Assembly (NCBI GenBank): GCA_964019165.1
Contig: OZ025283.1
Span: 8,967,501 to 9,031,500, forward strand
Direction of reading: 5' to 3'
Source: Mastigias papua
Lineage: Eukaryota; Cnidaria; Scyphozoa; Rhizostomeae; Mastigiidae
DNA length: 64,000 bases
The first letter of the stretch is position 1. The number at the start of each line of letters is the position of its first letter. Of this stretch, positions 48,197-61,300 are shown piece by piece. Made by a program: the position numbers and the translations under genes. The notes under the pieces are model-generated. The model saw only the letters and a list, made by a program, of their open reading frames with translations. It was not told the origin of the DNA and searched no databases.

Positions 48197-48391
48197 TTAT
48201 TCTTTATAATCTAAATAGTCATCTCTGTTATTTAGTATTATCATATGCTCTTCTTGTGTCCTTATAGCAACTCTATTACATGCTTTCTCTTGCATCTTTA
48301 TCTCATTAAACTTGGTTATTTCAAGTGCCATTTCTATTGTTTTAATTAAGAAATCCGCGGGGCTCTCGAAAACGCGGCTCGGAGCCGACAA
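48197..48391 (-). CDS. Weak candidate terminal exon, charged helical peptide
   Basis: The minus-strand frame is open for about 64 codons to TAA at 48197. The stretch from an internal ATG reads MALEITKFNEIKMQEKACNR, then RTQEEHMIILNNRDDYLDYK. The high Glu, Lys and Asp content with spaced hydrophobics fits a coiled coil or long helix and is unlike the Ile/Phe-rich chance ORFs around it. No ATG exists at the upstream edge, so it would be an internal or last exon. The family is unknown. Confidence 0.25.
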   Translation of the reverse strand: MSAPSRVFESPADFLIKTIEMALEITKFNEIKMQEKACNRVAIRTQEEHMIILNNRDDYLDYKE

Positions 48392-48545
48392 ATTTAGTGA
48401 AACAATGGAGCCTATTGTTATTGACCAATCAAATCACTCCATTTTAGCCCATTTGGCGGCTGCGGCTAGAGCCGCCACCTAGCACTTTTAGGTAGATTTA
48501 GGAGCCTTTGGCCGCCAGCCGCCGTTTTTCGAAGGGCTTGGTCTC
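48340..48545. other. GC-rich block with short palindromes
   Basis: Contains CGGCTCGGAGCCG (near-perfect palindrome, about 48375), TGGCGGCTGCGGCTAGAGCC followed by GCCA (an 8-bp-arm hairpin, about 48453-48476) and GGCCGCCAGCCGCCG (about 48509). It stands out against DNA that is otherwise strongly AT-rich and sits directly beside the CCAAT-box array, so it could be part of a CpG-containing promoter. Confidence 0.45.
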
Positions 48546-48871
48546 ATTCATTGTCTATTAGCCAATCACATTGCAGTATTTTGGCCTCACTTATTGTTAT
48601 GCTAGCCAATCAGAAGTTAGATTTTTGAATTGTCTTTTGTCTATGAACCAATCAGATTGCTTTTTTGTAAAAAGACCATAGACTATAGTATCCAATCAAA
48701 TTACACCATTTTCAATTTTGTCGTTATCTATTAGTCAATCAAATTCGACCCTTTTGATTGTAATTTAGCCAATCACGGGCCAGCTTCTGAATAACGATTC
48801 TTGTATGGGCCAATCAACTCTCGCAATTTTGAATGTTTCTATTGTTTTTCCTTTTGTTTTTTAGCCAATCA
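48425..48871. promoter_or_regulatory. Array of nine CCAATCA boxes at about 42-bp spacing
   Basis: CCAATCA starts at 48425, 48562, 48606, 48648, 48692, 48735 (TCAATCA), 48769, 48810 and 48865. Six successive gaps are 44, 42, 44, 43, 34 and 41 bases, followed by 55; the first gap of 137 is about three units. The wider unit is a degenerate repeat resembling TTTTGTCTATTAGCCAATCA, but the box itself is the best-kept part. CCAAT is the NF-Y binding core and 42 bp is about four helical turns, so all boxes would lie on one face of DNA. A GGGGGTAAGAAA donor-like phrase lies about 60 bases downstream (about 48927). Confidence 0.55.
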
Positions 48872-49012
48872 ACGTGGCTCTTTTGTGACCGTTTGTGGCC
48901 TCCGGTTGGTTGCATTCCAGAAAGACGGGGGTAAGAAATTGTTGTATTTGTATTCTCATGTGTTGATCTTACATTCTACTACTTACAAGTTACTAATACT
49001 TTCTACTCTACT

Positions 49013-49082
49013 TGGCCTAATCGAGTAAGAGTTGTAAAGATAAGTTAGACTTACCTTTACAACCCTTACACCGATTAGGCCA
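49013..49082. other. 70-base near-perfect hairpin
   Basis: Arms 49013-49045 and 49049-49082 start TGGCCTAATCG on each strand and continue through GTAAG and GTTGTAAAG to AAGT, with about four mismatches and a 3-base loop. It is long and almost loopless, so it is either a structured transcript or a small inverted-repeat element. Confidence 0.7.
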
Positions 49083-49131
49083 TTACAAAAAATGGCCTAA
49101 GAGACTATGTTGACGAGACGAAGGGTGTAGC

Positions 49132-49205
49132 AATTTAACGTAGGGTTTTAATCAAAGGTCAACAAGAAGAGCTCGTTGAGTGTGAAGAAAACCCTACGTT
49201 AAATT
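49132..49205. other. Second hairpin, perfect 18-bp arms
   Basis: AATTTAACGTAGGGTTTT at 49132-49149 is exactly complementary to 49188-49205, with a 38-base loop containing GAGCTC. It lies only 50 bases from the hairpin at 49013-49082 and 225 bases from the start of macro-repeat copy B. Confidence 0.7.
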
Positions 49206-49430
49206 AAAACACCCAATCGATACATCAAAATAGTCTCATAAAGGCAAACTAAATTGGCATAAAATGATAGATAAACATAAAATGATAGATAAGAAAATCG
49301 ATGAACGTAGCCATAGACAAGCGTTGTTTACGACAGATGTAGCTAACTTAGATATTTGAAAGTGTATTGTATATGAACGTAGGAAACTGTACGGAAATAT
49401 TTGTTGGGTTTGTTACGCTGCCTATTCTAG
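49206..49430. other. Spacer before macro-repeat copy B
   Basis: Includes a short direct repeat (CATAAAATGATAGATAA twice, about 49258-49292). No coding signal. Confidence 0.3.
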
Positions 49431-50489
49431 TAGTTTAGTGGTACAATATGCATAAGCCATTTCTACTAAATCATTAAATTTTCTATCATTTACAATGAAG
49501 ATTACCGTAAAGAATCATTTAACAAGACAAAATGGTGAGCTCAAATATCTTGTTTTCTCTCATAAACTGAAATAGGCCAATTTTGAGCCTTATTTAAGGA
49601 ACTATTATATTGGGATAGCCCTATATACGAGGATAATTCATTAGGATTTACCTCATCGTTGATGAAGTTAACCTTCATTAGGCCATGGCTACGTTCAAAG
49701 GCAAAGTTAAATTAGAAATGTCTACTAAATACCAGAGAGTTCTTGAGATTTAATTGATAATAGTTCATCTTGTATTTGTCATCGTCTTCGTGTACATTTC
49801 TCTGTCGTTTCTATCAGCTCCAGCTCTGTTGTTCTCTGAAAATAAAAGTCAAGAGACAGCATACTTGTCCATACTTCGAAGCAACAATCGCACAGGAAAA
49901 TTTCGGCTTTATTATGGGTAGCAAATTCCCTTATTCTGTTTTGTTTTGAATGGTGAATTTTTCCACAGCAATAAATAGCAGTAGTAAGCTACCAAAACAA
50001 ACTGATCGACGACAATAAGGTGCAAGCTGAATAAAGTTAGGCCTTGTTTAAATTCATTGCGTACTGATAGTGTCAAGAATAAGCCAACCCCCGTGTGTTA
50101 TTGCCACTGTGGCACTATGAGATTTCAAAGGATTTTTGTTTAGCACCATAAGACTGCTTTATAGGTCTATACTCAAGGGAGAACTGGTTCTTAACTTTTT
50201 TGTAATGACCCCCTGCCTGTCTGTTTTGAAATAATGAATATTGTTCTTAAATTAGTGTAATTCAACTCAAGCTTATCTTACCTAGCTATAAGAAGTTCAA
50301 AGTTGCAGCTAATTGTTTTGTTCTTGATTTCAAAATGTAGCATTTTGAATGCAATGCAAAGTATAACTTACAGTTTTTAATTTTGACAATTCATTAGCCT
50401 GTGTTTCCCTCTCCTTGAAGTCACACAAAAGAAGCTCATATGCATGCTTGGCTCGCTTTTGCAAATAGACTCAGCAAACATTAGCGCCA

Positions 50490-50644
50490 GTTGATCAACG
50501 TTGGATGAAGTGCATCCTTACTTCTACCAATCTACCACCATCCATCACCGAGCCAACGTCCAGAATTCCACTATCTTATACACCTCATCATCCTTACAAT
50601 CCTCCAAAACCTCAAGTGGATTACTTCATCTAACGATGATCAAC
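50490..50644. mobile_element. 155-bp inverted-repeat element, copy B
   Basis: Same length and arms as 1061-1215. GTTGATCAACGTTGGATGAA is at the left and the complementary arm ends at 50644. Confidence 0.5.
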
Positions 50645-53394
50645 CAAGACCTTTTTGCTTAGTTTCTTAAATGCTCTTTCGAATTTTTTCTTTTTAGAAA
50701 CTATGGATTTTTGTCTAGCAAACAAGTAAAGAGAGGGAAACCAGGTAACACACTAATGAACTTTCCTGTTTTTATCTTTATTTACCATTTTATGTTGTTG
50801 GACTCTACACTTCAAGCCCAATATTTCAAATTGCATTATTTTACCGGCTACTTGATGCCTTGTGGAGTTTTCTACCGTTCTTCGGCAAACTAATATCTTA
50901 ATCGTAGATTTTGTTAACTATCACAGTCCTTTATATTCGAATTTGTTGTGAAGTAATTTTTAGCCTGTTTTTAGGTCCAGGTTTTTCTGTAAACGTATAC
51001 TAAACTGTCCTGTAATTTTATCATATGCCAAGTTGACGTGGTTAATTTAGTCTGCCCCTATCCTATTACTTATTGCTTATGGCTAATATTGCAAAATAGT
51101 AACTTACTTCAAGTAATAAAGCACTTTTCTTTGCCATAACCATAGAATCTTTGTTGCACACCTCGAAAGCAAATAATCAAAAGTTAAATTAGCATGGTAA
51201 TTTGTTAAGTGTTTATTAATGAAACTCACTGGCTGTCACTAAACTAGATACATCTGTCCAAATGAAAGCTAGATTTCTTTGGCATTGTTTCAGCGTAATG
51301 ATTGTGTAACCAATTGTTCATATCTTGTTAATCTGATTTGTTATGTTATCTATTCAACATTTCGTTTCGTTGAACTGGCTTTAGTTCAATTTGACTTCGA
51401 TACAAGTTTCTGTGTAGAGAATATTTCTAGCCAAAAGGGAGCTTTCCTAGATCCCTATCTTATCTGACTTCTAGACTCTTTAAAATTTTGATATATCTTC
51501 CTTGGATATAGACTAAGTACATTTAAAGTTCTATATGATTGGCTATATGTAATCCCTGTTGGAAGTGAAAGTCAAATCAGCTCCATAAAAGCAAGCTGTT
51601 GTGTCATAACAACGTCGTGTTTCAAGGATATTTACAATTCAAATCTTTGCACAATTGTTCTATTCGAACATTTTGTGTTTAACTCTTTATAAAAACTTAC
51701 GTTTTCCTTCCTCTCTTTGTTGTTGCATCTGGTATTTCCTCCTGGCTATGAAACTGTGTCCCCTAAAATTTAAAAGTGTTAAAAAGTCTTTGTTTTGAAT
51801 CTTTTTTGATGTTTGCAATAAACAAACTTGATACTCGCATAAGGCTATCAAAATTCTGAAAATAAACTTGAAGGAAGAGAAGTTCATTCAGCTTTCTTAT
51901 TCTATGTATGAGTTAGTTGTCTCAGCTGTTATCTTATGATCATAATCGGGATATGGAGCCTTTTGGAATGCATACTTGATTTTTTACCTGAATAGAAGGT
52001 TCGTTCAGTATTTGATAAAATTTCTTTTGTACATAAAGGTACTATCTTAAGATGTTGAAGTATGAATTCATATTTATAGTAGTGTTGGTTTTCCATAGGT
52101 TTGGCTTAAGACAGAGACCTGATAGGTGGTTTGGAGATTCGCTGCAATCAAATTAGGTAATTTACAGACTCTCTCTCTAGCATTCTGTCTTTGGATAGGT
52201 TCTTCTATGTATCCAGAACAGAGAAGCAAGTGCATTTTTACATTCGATTTGGCCTTATTATGGAGCTTGTTGAATAGGTCTTTCCAGGTTTAAATCATAA
52301 TCATGCACCATACGCAACAATCGTAATCAAAGATCTTAATCAAAAATCGTAATTAATCATCAGCATCAAGCATTAGCATCAAATTGATTATGTATCCAAA
52401 TTCATCTTTGAATTCAAAGTCATCCCATCATAATTATTATCATTTGTTAAAAAGTTAGTTGGTATTTGAGAATACATTCCTTTTGCTCTATCAAAAGTAT
52501 TTTTAGAAGTTTGCATCTTCTTCAATCCAAGTCTTTCTTCACCATGAAAACAGTCTTCAACATTGAACCTCCAATCATTACATTTACGGATAATATTGAT
52601 AGTAATTACCTTCTAAATCTCGATTTTCATACATCTCTGCCAGTCTTCAAATTTTAACCAGCAAAGACATTTAATGTAATCAGATTTTTATTGCCAATTA
52701 TTTTTTGTCATTTCTTTGAACATTTATATTTATTCCTCTTCAAGTTAGCTACTCACAATATCTCTATACTCTTCGTAGTAAATTCTTTGTTGGCTCTGCC
52801 AAATGCACTGTCACGCAAATTGTTTCCACTGTTACGTTTACTAATATAATCTTCGTGATGACTGCATACTTGCTGTAATCTGACCAATATGTGCTGGCTT
52901 TCCAATAGTCTTCTATTGAAATACAAGTACCACTATCAACACTAAACAAGTACAAATGTTAACATACCTTCTCTATTGTTCCTTCTTTTATCCTATTCCT
53001 TCTTGCTTTCACTCTTCATTTTCTTCACATCTGAACTACCCAATACTTCCTTCATCGATTTCCAGTTTCCATGTTGTTTGACCACTTTTCCACTTTTCTC
53101 CATAATGATTATCACCCTAAAAACATTTGAGTCATAAGGACAAATACTAAACCAATTATTAAACAACTTTCATGCTTATCCACTCTATGTTGTCTTTGTC
53201 TTCATCTTCAGTCTCCCAAGCTATTTTGCACCATTCATACACATATATATATGAAACTCATAAATATAGATGTACTGCACGAATTTTCAATGACCCTCCA
53301 GTTCATCTGATAAATTCTGTGTTGATTTTAATGATTTTGATTTTAATGATTCACCAGTTTCCTTGATATTTGGCTGTGTTTCTTCATAATGATT

Positions 53395-54120
53395 AAACTA
53401 GTACATATTTAAATGATAAATATAGATATAATTCAAACCTTTCAATCACTTTCTTGTTTATCCAATGTTTGGTTTTGGTGCTGATCTCCAGTTTTCTTGT
53501 TGCTTGGCCATGTTTCTTCATAATGATTAAATTTGTAAATATTTAAATGATAAATATAGATATAAATCAAACCTTTAGATGAATTTCTTGTTTGTCGAAT
53601 GTTTGGTTTCGATGCTGATCTTCAGTTTTCTTGTTGCTTGTCCATGTTTCTTCATGATGATTAAATTTGTAAGTATTTAAATGATAAATATTAATATAAA
53701 TCAAACCTTTAGATGATTTTCTTGTTTGTCGAATGTTTTGGTTTTGATGCTGATCTCCAGTTGTCTCGTTGCTTGTCCATGTTTCTTCATAATGATTAAA
53801 TTTGTAAATATTTAAATGATAAATATTAATATAAATCAAACCTTTAGATGACTTTCTTGTTTGTCGAATGTTTGGTTTTGATGCTGATCTCCAATTTTCT
53901 CGTTGCTTGGCCATGTTTCTTCATAATGATTAAATTTGTAAATATTTAAATGATAAATATTAATATAAATCAAACCTTTAGATGACTTTCTTGTTTTTCG
54001 AATGTTTGGTTTTGATGCTGATCTCCAGTTTTCCGGTTGTTTTATCATGTTTATTCATAATGATTAGGTTTGTAAATGTTCAAATTATAAATATAGATAT
54101 AGCTCAAACCTGTTTGATTA
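53395..54120. repeat. 134-bp satellite array in copy B (6 units)
   Basis: Anchors at 53438, 53572, 53706, 53841, 53975 and 54109 give spacings of 134, 134, 135, 134 and 134. Units are more diverged at both ends, as expected for an array that exchanges mainly in its centre. The ORFs on the minus strand are translations of the repeat. Confidence 0.9.
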
Positions 54121-54861
54121 ATATTTTGTTTATTCAATGTGTTGCTTCGATGCTGACATCCAGTTCCTCACTAATTGGCCATGTTTTTACATGATTTTGA
54201 GAAATTTGAGAAGTCTTTAGACGATAGAGATATAGTAAGCATAGCCTGCTAGATGAATTTCATGGTGTTTCATGAATTTGACCTGTTTGATCGTTTTCTC
54301 CACTCTCCGTCGTTTCTCGCCACTTTTCTTGGTGATAGTTAAAAGCTAGATGGCTGTTTCAGTTCTGGATGAAAAGGATATGTAGGTAATGCGTTCTATG
54401 GTTACATTTCAGTATATACTGAGTGATATAGATCTGTTTTGAATGAGTGTTGTAGACTGACGTGGGCATTCGTTATTGTGTGTCATTTTGGTCAGTCATA
54501 AGATGGGTGTGTTTTAGGGAAATTTTAGGGTATGACTACTTACGTAGTTGATACTGCATATATTTAGCCCCCTGGGGTTCATTTAATTTGGTATTTTTGG
54601 ATGGGGCCCTTTAAGGCTATCTGAAGGATACGAAATGAAAGATCATTTTCAAACTCCTTTTCTTCCAAATGTAAAAGGAGCTGTCTAAACATAAGTATAA
54701 CTTTAGGGCTTAGCGATCGCCTGTGATAGTGACTTATTTTAGAGGGCTATCTTGAGGATTTACGATATTTTAAGTTGTAAAAGTGTGCTTTTTGATTATT
54801 TGTTTCGCTTTGAAAGTTTTTTTACCTTTTAATCTCTACACTGGTAAGGCGATGGGGAGAA

Positions 54862-55128
54862 GGGTGTCCAACTAAGAGACAGACCTCAATAGCATTGATC
54901 ATTTGATCGAACAAACCCTGTATAATTTTTTGAAATCAAACCCCAGTACTTTCAACTAGCCACCACTAACCACATAACCTCAACACACAGGAACCACCAG
55001 AAACTAACCACACCAGCCTAAACCACACCACTCCATACATTCCCAGAATGTGATTTGATTTCCGAAAGTTATACAGGGTTTTTGGAAGAAATGCTTTGCT
55101 ATTCCGGTTTTTCACTTAGTTGAATCCT
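54862..55128. mobile_element. Inverted-repeat element (GGGTGTCCAACTAAGAGA), copy B
   Basis: Decayed counterpart of 7134-7391. The left end is GGGTGTCCAACTAAGAGACA and the right end has TTCACTTAGTTGAATCC, so the right terminus has lost its match. Confidence 0.55.
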
Positions 55129-55349
55129 CAACCCCCCCCTCCCCCGTCGCATAAGTAGCTCATTGTCAAAGCTCCTATACCCCGTAATATTAAAAGACCA
55201 GTCTGAATTTAAGCATCACTCTACATCAAGGCTTCGCCAGCCTCATTGGTAGGGACTTTTTCGAGGGATGTATTATTAGCAATTTGGAATTTTAAGCTAG
55301 GGACTTATTGCAAGAGGGAATTTTTGGAGGGAAGCCCAATTCGACGATT

Positions 55350-58300
55350 TGCGGTATGCACATATCACAATCAAGCATAATAATCAAGAAATCGTAATTA
55401 GACATCAGGATCGAACGTTATCAACAAAATTATTATGTATCCAAACCTATACTTGAAACCACATTCATCCCATCATAATTATTATCAGTTGTATAGAGTT
55501 TTTTGGCATTTGAAAATGCATCCATTTTGCTCTATCAAAAGCAATCCTAGAAGTTTGTATCTAATTCAAACTTCCAATCCTTACCTTTAAGGATACTATC
55601 TTTATTGATATTCCAGTACCGTCTTCTCAATTTCAATTTTCTTGTATCTCCCCCATTCTTTTATTTTCAGCAAGAACAGATGCTTTATTGCAATCAGACA
55701 AATATTGCCAATCATTTCTTGCTATTTCTTAGCTCATTTATTGTTCTAATTCCTTGTCAGATTAATTTTTGTCAATATTTCTATACCCTATAGTAAATTG
55801 TCTATTGGCACTGTCGAATTAACTGTCACACAAATTGTTACGTTTACTAATATAATATTCGTAGTCATATGCAACCTTATTAATATGACATCCCACCAAT
55901 ATGTGCTGCCTTTCCAATAACCTTCTATCAACACTGCTCAAATATAATTTATTAAACAAATACAAATTTCCACATACCTTCTATACTATTTCTTCTTTGT
56001 CTTCTCTCTTGGTTTCATTCTTCAATGTCTTGACACCCGCTGTATCCACTTCTTCCCTCTTCGATCTTTATTTCCAGTTTTTCCGTGGTTTAGCCACTTT
56101 TCCACTTCTCTACAATGATAAATTATCTAGAACTATTCGAATGATAAGAGACAAATACTCAACAAATTTATAGGCGACTTTCTCACTTATCCAATTTGTA
56201 TTATTTTGTTTTGATCTCGAGCCTTCACGCTATTTTTCACCATTCATAAATTTGTAAGTAGTAACATGATAAGTGTAGATGTAAAGTAAACATATTACAG
56301 GAATTTTCTGTTTCTCAGGTCTCTTCAGTTTTGATCTTCACTCTCTAGTTTCCTCGTTCTTTGGCCATGTTTTTTCATGATGATTAAAGTTGTAAATAAT
56401 TAAATGATAAATATAGATATTAAACAAACCTTTAGATGACTTTCTTGTTTATCGACTGTGTGGTATTTTATGTTGATCTCCAGATTCCTCGTTGTTTGGG
56501 CATGTTTCTTCATAATGATTTAATTTGTAAATAATTAAATGATAAATATAGATATTAAACAAACCTTTAGATGAATTTCTTGTTTATCGAATGTGTGGTA
56601 TTTTATGTTGATCTCCAGATTTCTCGTTGTTTGGGCATGTTTCTTCATAATGATTTAATTTGTAAATACTTAAGTGATAAATATAGATATTAAACAAACC
56701 TTTAGATGACTTTCATGTTTATCGAATGTGTGATATTTTATGTTGATCTCCAGATTCCTCGTTGTTTGGGCATGTTTCTTCATAATGATTAAATTTGTAA
56801 ATAATTAAATGATAAATATAGATAATAAACAAACCTTTAGATGAATTTCTTGTTTGCCGAACATGTAGTATTTTATGTTGATCTCCAGATTCCTCGTTGT
56901 TTGGGCATGTTTCTTCATAATGATTAAATTTGTAAATAATTAAATGATAAATATAGATATTACACAAACCTTTAGATGAATTTCTTGTTTATCGAATATG
57001 TGGTATTTTATGTTGATCTCCAGATTCCTGGTTGTTTGGGCATGTTTCTTCATAATGATTAAATTTGTAAATAATTAAATGATTAATATAGATATTAGAC
57101 AAACCTTTAGATGAATTTCTTGTTTATCGAATATGTGGTATTTTATGTTGATCTCCAGATTCCTCGTTGTTTGGGCATGTTTCTTCATAATGATTTAATT
57201 TGTAAATACTTAAGTGATAAATATAGATATTAAACAAACCTTTAGATGACTTTCTTGTTTATCGAATGTGTGGTATTTTATGTTGATCTCCAGATTCCTC
57301 GTTGTTTGGGCATGTTTCTTCATAATGATTAAATTTGTAAATAATTAAATGATAAATATAGATATTAAACAAACCTTTAGATGACTTTCTTGTTTATCGA
57401 ATATGTGGTATTTTATGTTGATCTCCAGATTCCTGGTTGTTTGGGCATGTTTCTTCATAATGATTAAATTTGTAAATAATTAAATGATTAATATAGATAT
57501 TAAACAAACCTTTAGATGAATTTCTTGTTTATCGAATATGTGGTATTTTATGTTGATCTCCAGATTCCTCGTTGTTTGGGCATGTTTCTTCATAATGATT
57601 AAATTTGTAAATAATTAAATGATTAATATAGATATTAGACAAACCTTTAGATGAATTTCTTGTTTATCGAATATGTGGTATTTTATGTTGATCTCTAGAT
57701 TCCTCGTTGTTTGGGCATGTTTCTTCATAATGATTAAATTTGTAAATAATTAAATGATTAATATAGATATTAAACAAACCTTTAGATGACTTTCTTGTTT
57801 ATCGAATGTGTAGTATTTTATGTTGATCTCCAAATTCCTCGTTGTTTGGGCATGTTTCTTCATAATGATTAAATTTGTAAATACTTAAGTGATAAATATA
57901 GATATTAAACAAACCTTTAGATGAATTTCTTGTTTATCGAATGTGTGGTATTTTATGTTGATCTCCAGATTCCTCGTTGTTTGGGCATGTTTCTTCATAA
58001 TGATTAAATTTGTAAATAATTAAATGATTAATATAGATATTAAACAAACCTTTAGATGAATTTCTTGTTTATCGAATATGTGGTATTTTATGTTGATCTC
58101 CAGATTCCTCGTTGTTTGGGCATGTTTCTTCATAATGATTTAATTTGTAAATAATTAAATGATAAATATAGATATTAAACAGACCTTTAGATGAATTTCT
58201 TGTTTATCGAATATGTGGTATTTTATGTTGATCTCCAGATTCCTCGTTGTTTGGGCATGTTTCTTCATAATGATTTAATTTGTAAATACTTAAGTGATAA

Positions 58301-61300
58301 ATATAGATATTAAACAAACCTTTAGATGAATTTCTTGGTTATCGAATATGTGGTATTTTATGTTGATCTCCAGATTCCTGGTTGTTTGGGCATGTTTCTT
58401 CATAATGATTAAATTTGTAAATAATTAAATGATAAATATAGATATTACACACACCTTTAGATGAATGTCTTGTTTATCGAATATGTGGTATTTTATGTTG
58501 ATCTCCAGATTCCTCGTTGTTTGGGCATGTTTCTTCATACTGATTAAATTTGTAAATAATTAAATGATAAATATAGATATTAAACAAACCTTTAGATGAA
58601 TTTCTTGTTTATCGAATGTGTGGTATTTTATGTTGATCTCCAGATTCCTCGTTGTTTGGGCATGTTTCTTCATAATGATTAAATTTGTAAATAATTAAAT
58701 GATAAATATAGATATTAGACAAATCTTTAGATGACTTTCTTGTTTACGGAAAATGTGGTATTTTATGTTGATCTCCAGATTCCTCGTTGTTTGGGCATGT
58801 TTCTTCATAATGATTAAATTTGTAAATACGTAAGTGATAAATATAGATATGAAACAAACCTTTAGATGAATTTCTTGTTTATCGAATGTGTGTTATTTTA
58901 TGTTGATCTCCAGATTCCTCGTTGTTTGGGCATGTTTCTTCATAATGATTAAATTTGTAAATAATTAAATGATTAATATAGATATTGAACAAACCTTTAG
59001 ATGACTTTCTTGTTTATCGAATGTGTGGTATTTTATGTTGATCTCCAAATTCCTCGTTGTTTGGGCATGTTTCTTCATAATGATTTAATTTGTAAATAAT
59101 TAAATGATTAATATAGATATTGAACAAACCTTTAGATGACTTTCTTGTTTATCGAATGTGTGGTATTTTATGTTGATCTCCAAATTCCTCGTTGTTTGGG
59201 CATGTTTCTTCATAATGATTTAATTTGTAAATAATTAAATGATTAATATAGATATTGAACAAACCTTTAGATGACTTTCTTGTTTATCGAATGTGTGGTA
59301 TTTTATGTTGATCTCCAAATTCCTCGTTGTTTGGGCATGTTTCTTCATAATGATTTAATTTGTGACTAATTAAATGATTAATATAGATATTGAACACACC
59401 TTTAGATGACTTTCTTGTTTATCGAATGTGTGGTATTTTATGTTGATCTCCAAATTCCTCGTTGTTTGGGCATGTTTCTTCATAATGATTTAATTTGTAA
59501 ATACTTAAGTGATAAATATAGATATTAAGCAAACCTTTAGATGACTTTCTTGTTTATCGAATATGTGGTATTTTATGTTGATCTCCAGATTCCTCGTTGT
59601 TTCGGCATGTTTCGTCATAGTGATTACATTTGTAAATAATTAAATGATATATATAGATATTAAACAAACCTTTAGATGAATTTCTTGTTTATCGAATGTG
59701 TGGTATTTTATGTTGATCTCCAGATTCCTCGTTGTTTGGGCATGTTTCTTCATAATGATTAAATTTGTAAATAATTAAATGATAAATATAGATATTAAAC
59801 AAACCTTTAGATGAATTTCTTGTTTATCGAATATGTGGTATTTTATGTTGATCTCCAAATTCCTCGTTGTTTGGGCATGTTTCTTCATAATGATTTAATT
59901 TGTAAATACTTAAGTGATAAATATAGATATTAAGCAAACCTTTAGATGACTTTCTTGTTTATCGAATATGTGGTATTTTATGTTGATCTCCAGATTCCTC
60001 GTTGTTTCGGCATGTTTCTTCATAGTGATTACATTTGTAAATAATTAAATGATAAATATAGATATTAAACAAACCTTTAGATGACTTTCTTGTTTATCGA
60101 ATGTGTGGTATTTTATGTTGATCTCCAGATTCCTCGTTGTTTGGGCATGTTTCTTCATAATGATTAAATTTGTAAATAATTAAATGATAAATATAGATAT
60201 TAAACAAACCTTTAGATGAATTTCTTGTTTATCGAATATGTGGTATTTTATGTTGATCTCCAGATTCCTCGTTGTTTGGGCATGTTTCTTCATAATGATT
60301 AAATTTGTAAATAATTAAATGATTAATATAGATATTAAACAAACCTTTAGATGAATTTCTTGTTTATCGAATATGTGGTATTTTATGTTGATCTGTAGAT
60401 TCCTCGTTGTTTGGGCATGTTTCTTCATAATGATTAAATTTGTAAATAATTAAATGATTAATATAGATATTAAACAAACCTTTAGATGACTTTCTTGTTT
60501 ATCGAATGTGTGGTATTTTATGTTGATCTCCAAATTCCTCGTTGTTTGGGCATGTTTCTTCATAATGATTAAATTTGTAAATACTTAAGTGATAAATATA
60601 GATATTAAACAAACCTTTAGATGACTTTCTTGTTTATCGAATGTGTGGTATTTTATGTTGATCTCCAGATTCCTCGTTGTTTGGGCATGTTTCTTCATAA
60701 TGATTAAATTTGTAAATAATTAAATGATAAATATAGATATTAAACAAACCTTTAGATGAATTTCTTGTTTATCGAATATGTGGTATTTTATGTTGATCTC
60801 CAGATTCCTCGTTGTTTGGGCATGTTTCTTCATAATGATTAAATTTGTAAATAATTAAATGATTAATATAGATATTAAACAAACCTTTAGATGAATTTCT
60901 TGTTTATCGAATATGTGGTATTTTATGTTGATCTCCAGATTCCTCGTTGTTTGGGCATGTTTCTTCATAATGATTAAATTTGTAAATAATTAAATGATAA
61001 ATATAGATATTACACACACCTTTAGATGAATGTCTTGTTTATCGAATATGTGGTATTTTATGTTGATCTCCAGATTCCTCGTTGTTTGGGCATGTTTCTT
61101 CATACTGATTAAATTTGTAAATAATTAAATGATAAATATAGATATTAAACAAACCTTTAGATGAATTTCTTGTTTATCGAATGTGTGGTATTTTATGTTG
61201 ATGTCCAGATTCCTCGTTGTTTGGGCATGTTTCTTCATAATGATTAAATTTGTAAATAATTAAATGATAAATATAGATATTAGACAAATCTTTAGATGAC

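Larger units (their letters stand above)
49431..55130. repeat. Macro-repeat copy B
   Basis: Parallels copy A from the window's first base. ATGGTGAGC is at 101 and 49532; TAACGATGATCAACC is at 1202 and 50631. Agreement by eye is about 95% over the first 1.4 kb, lower between 1440 and 1700, then high again. It lacks A's internal duplication, has only six satellite units, and keeps about 450 bases (54060-54505) that A has lost. Confidence 0.9.
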
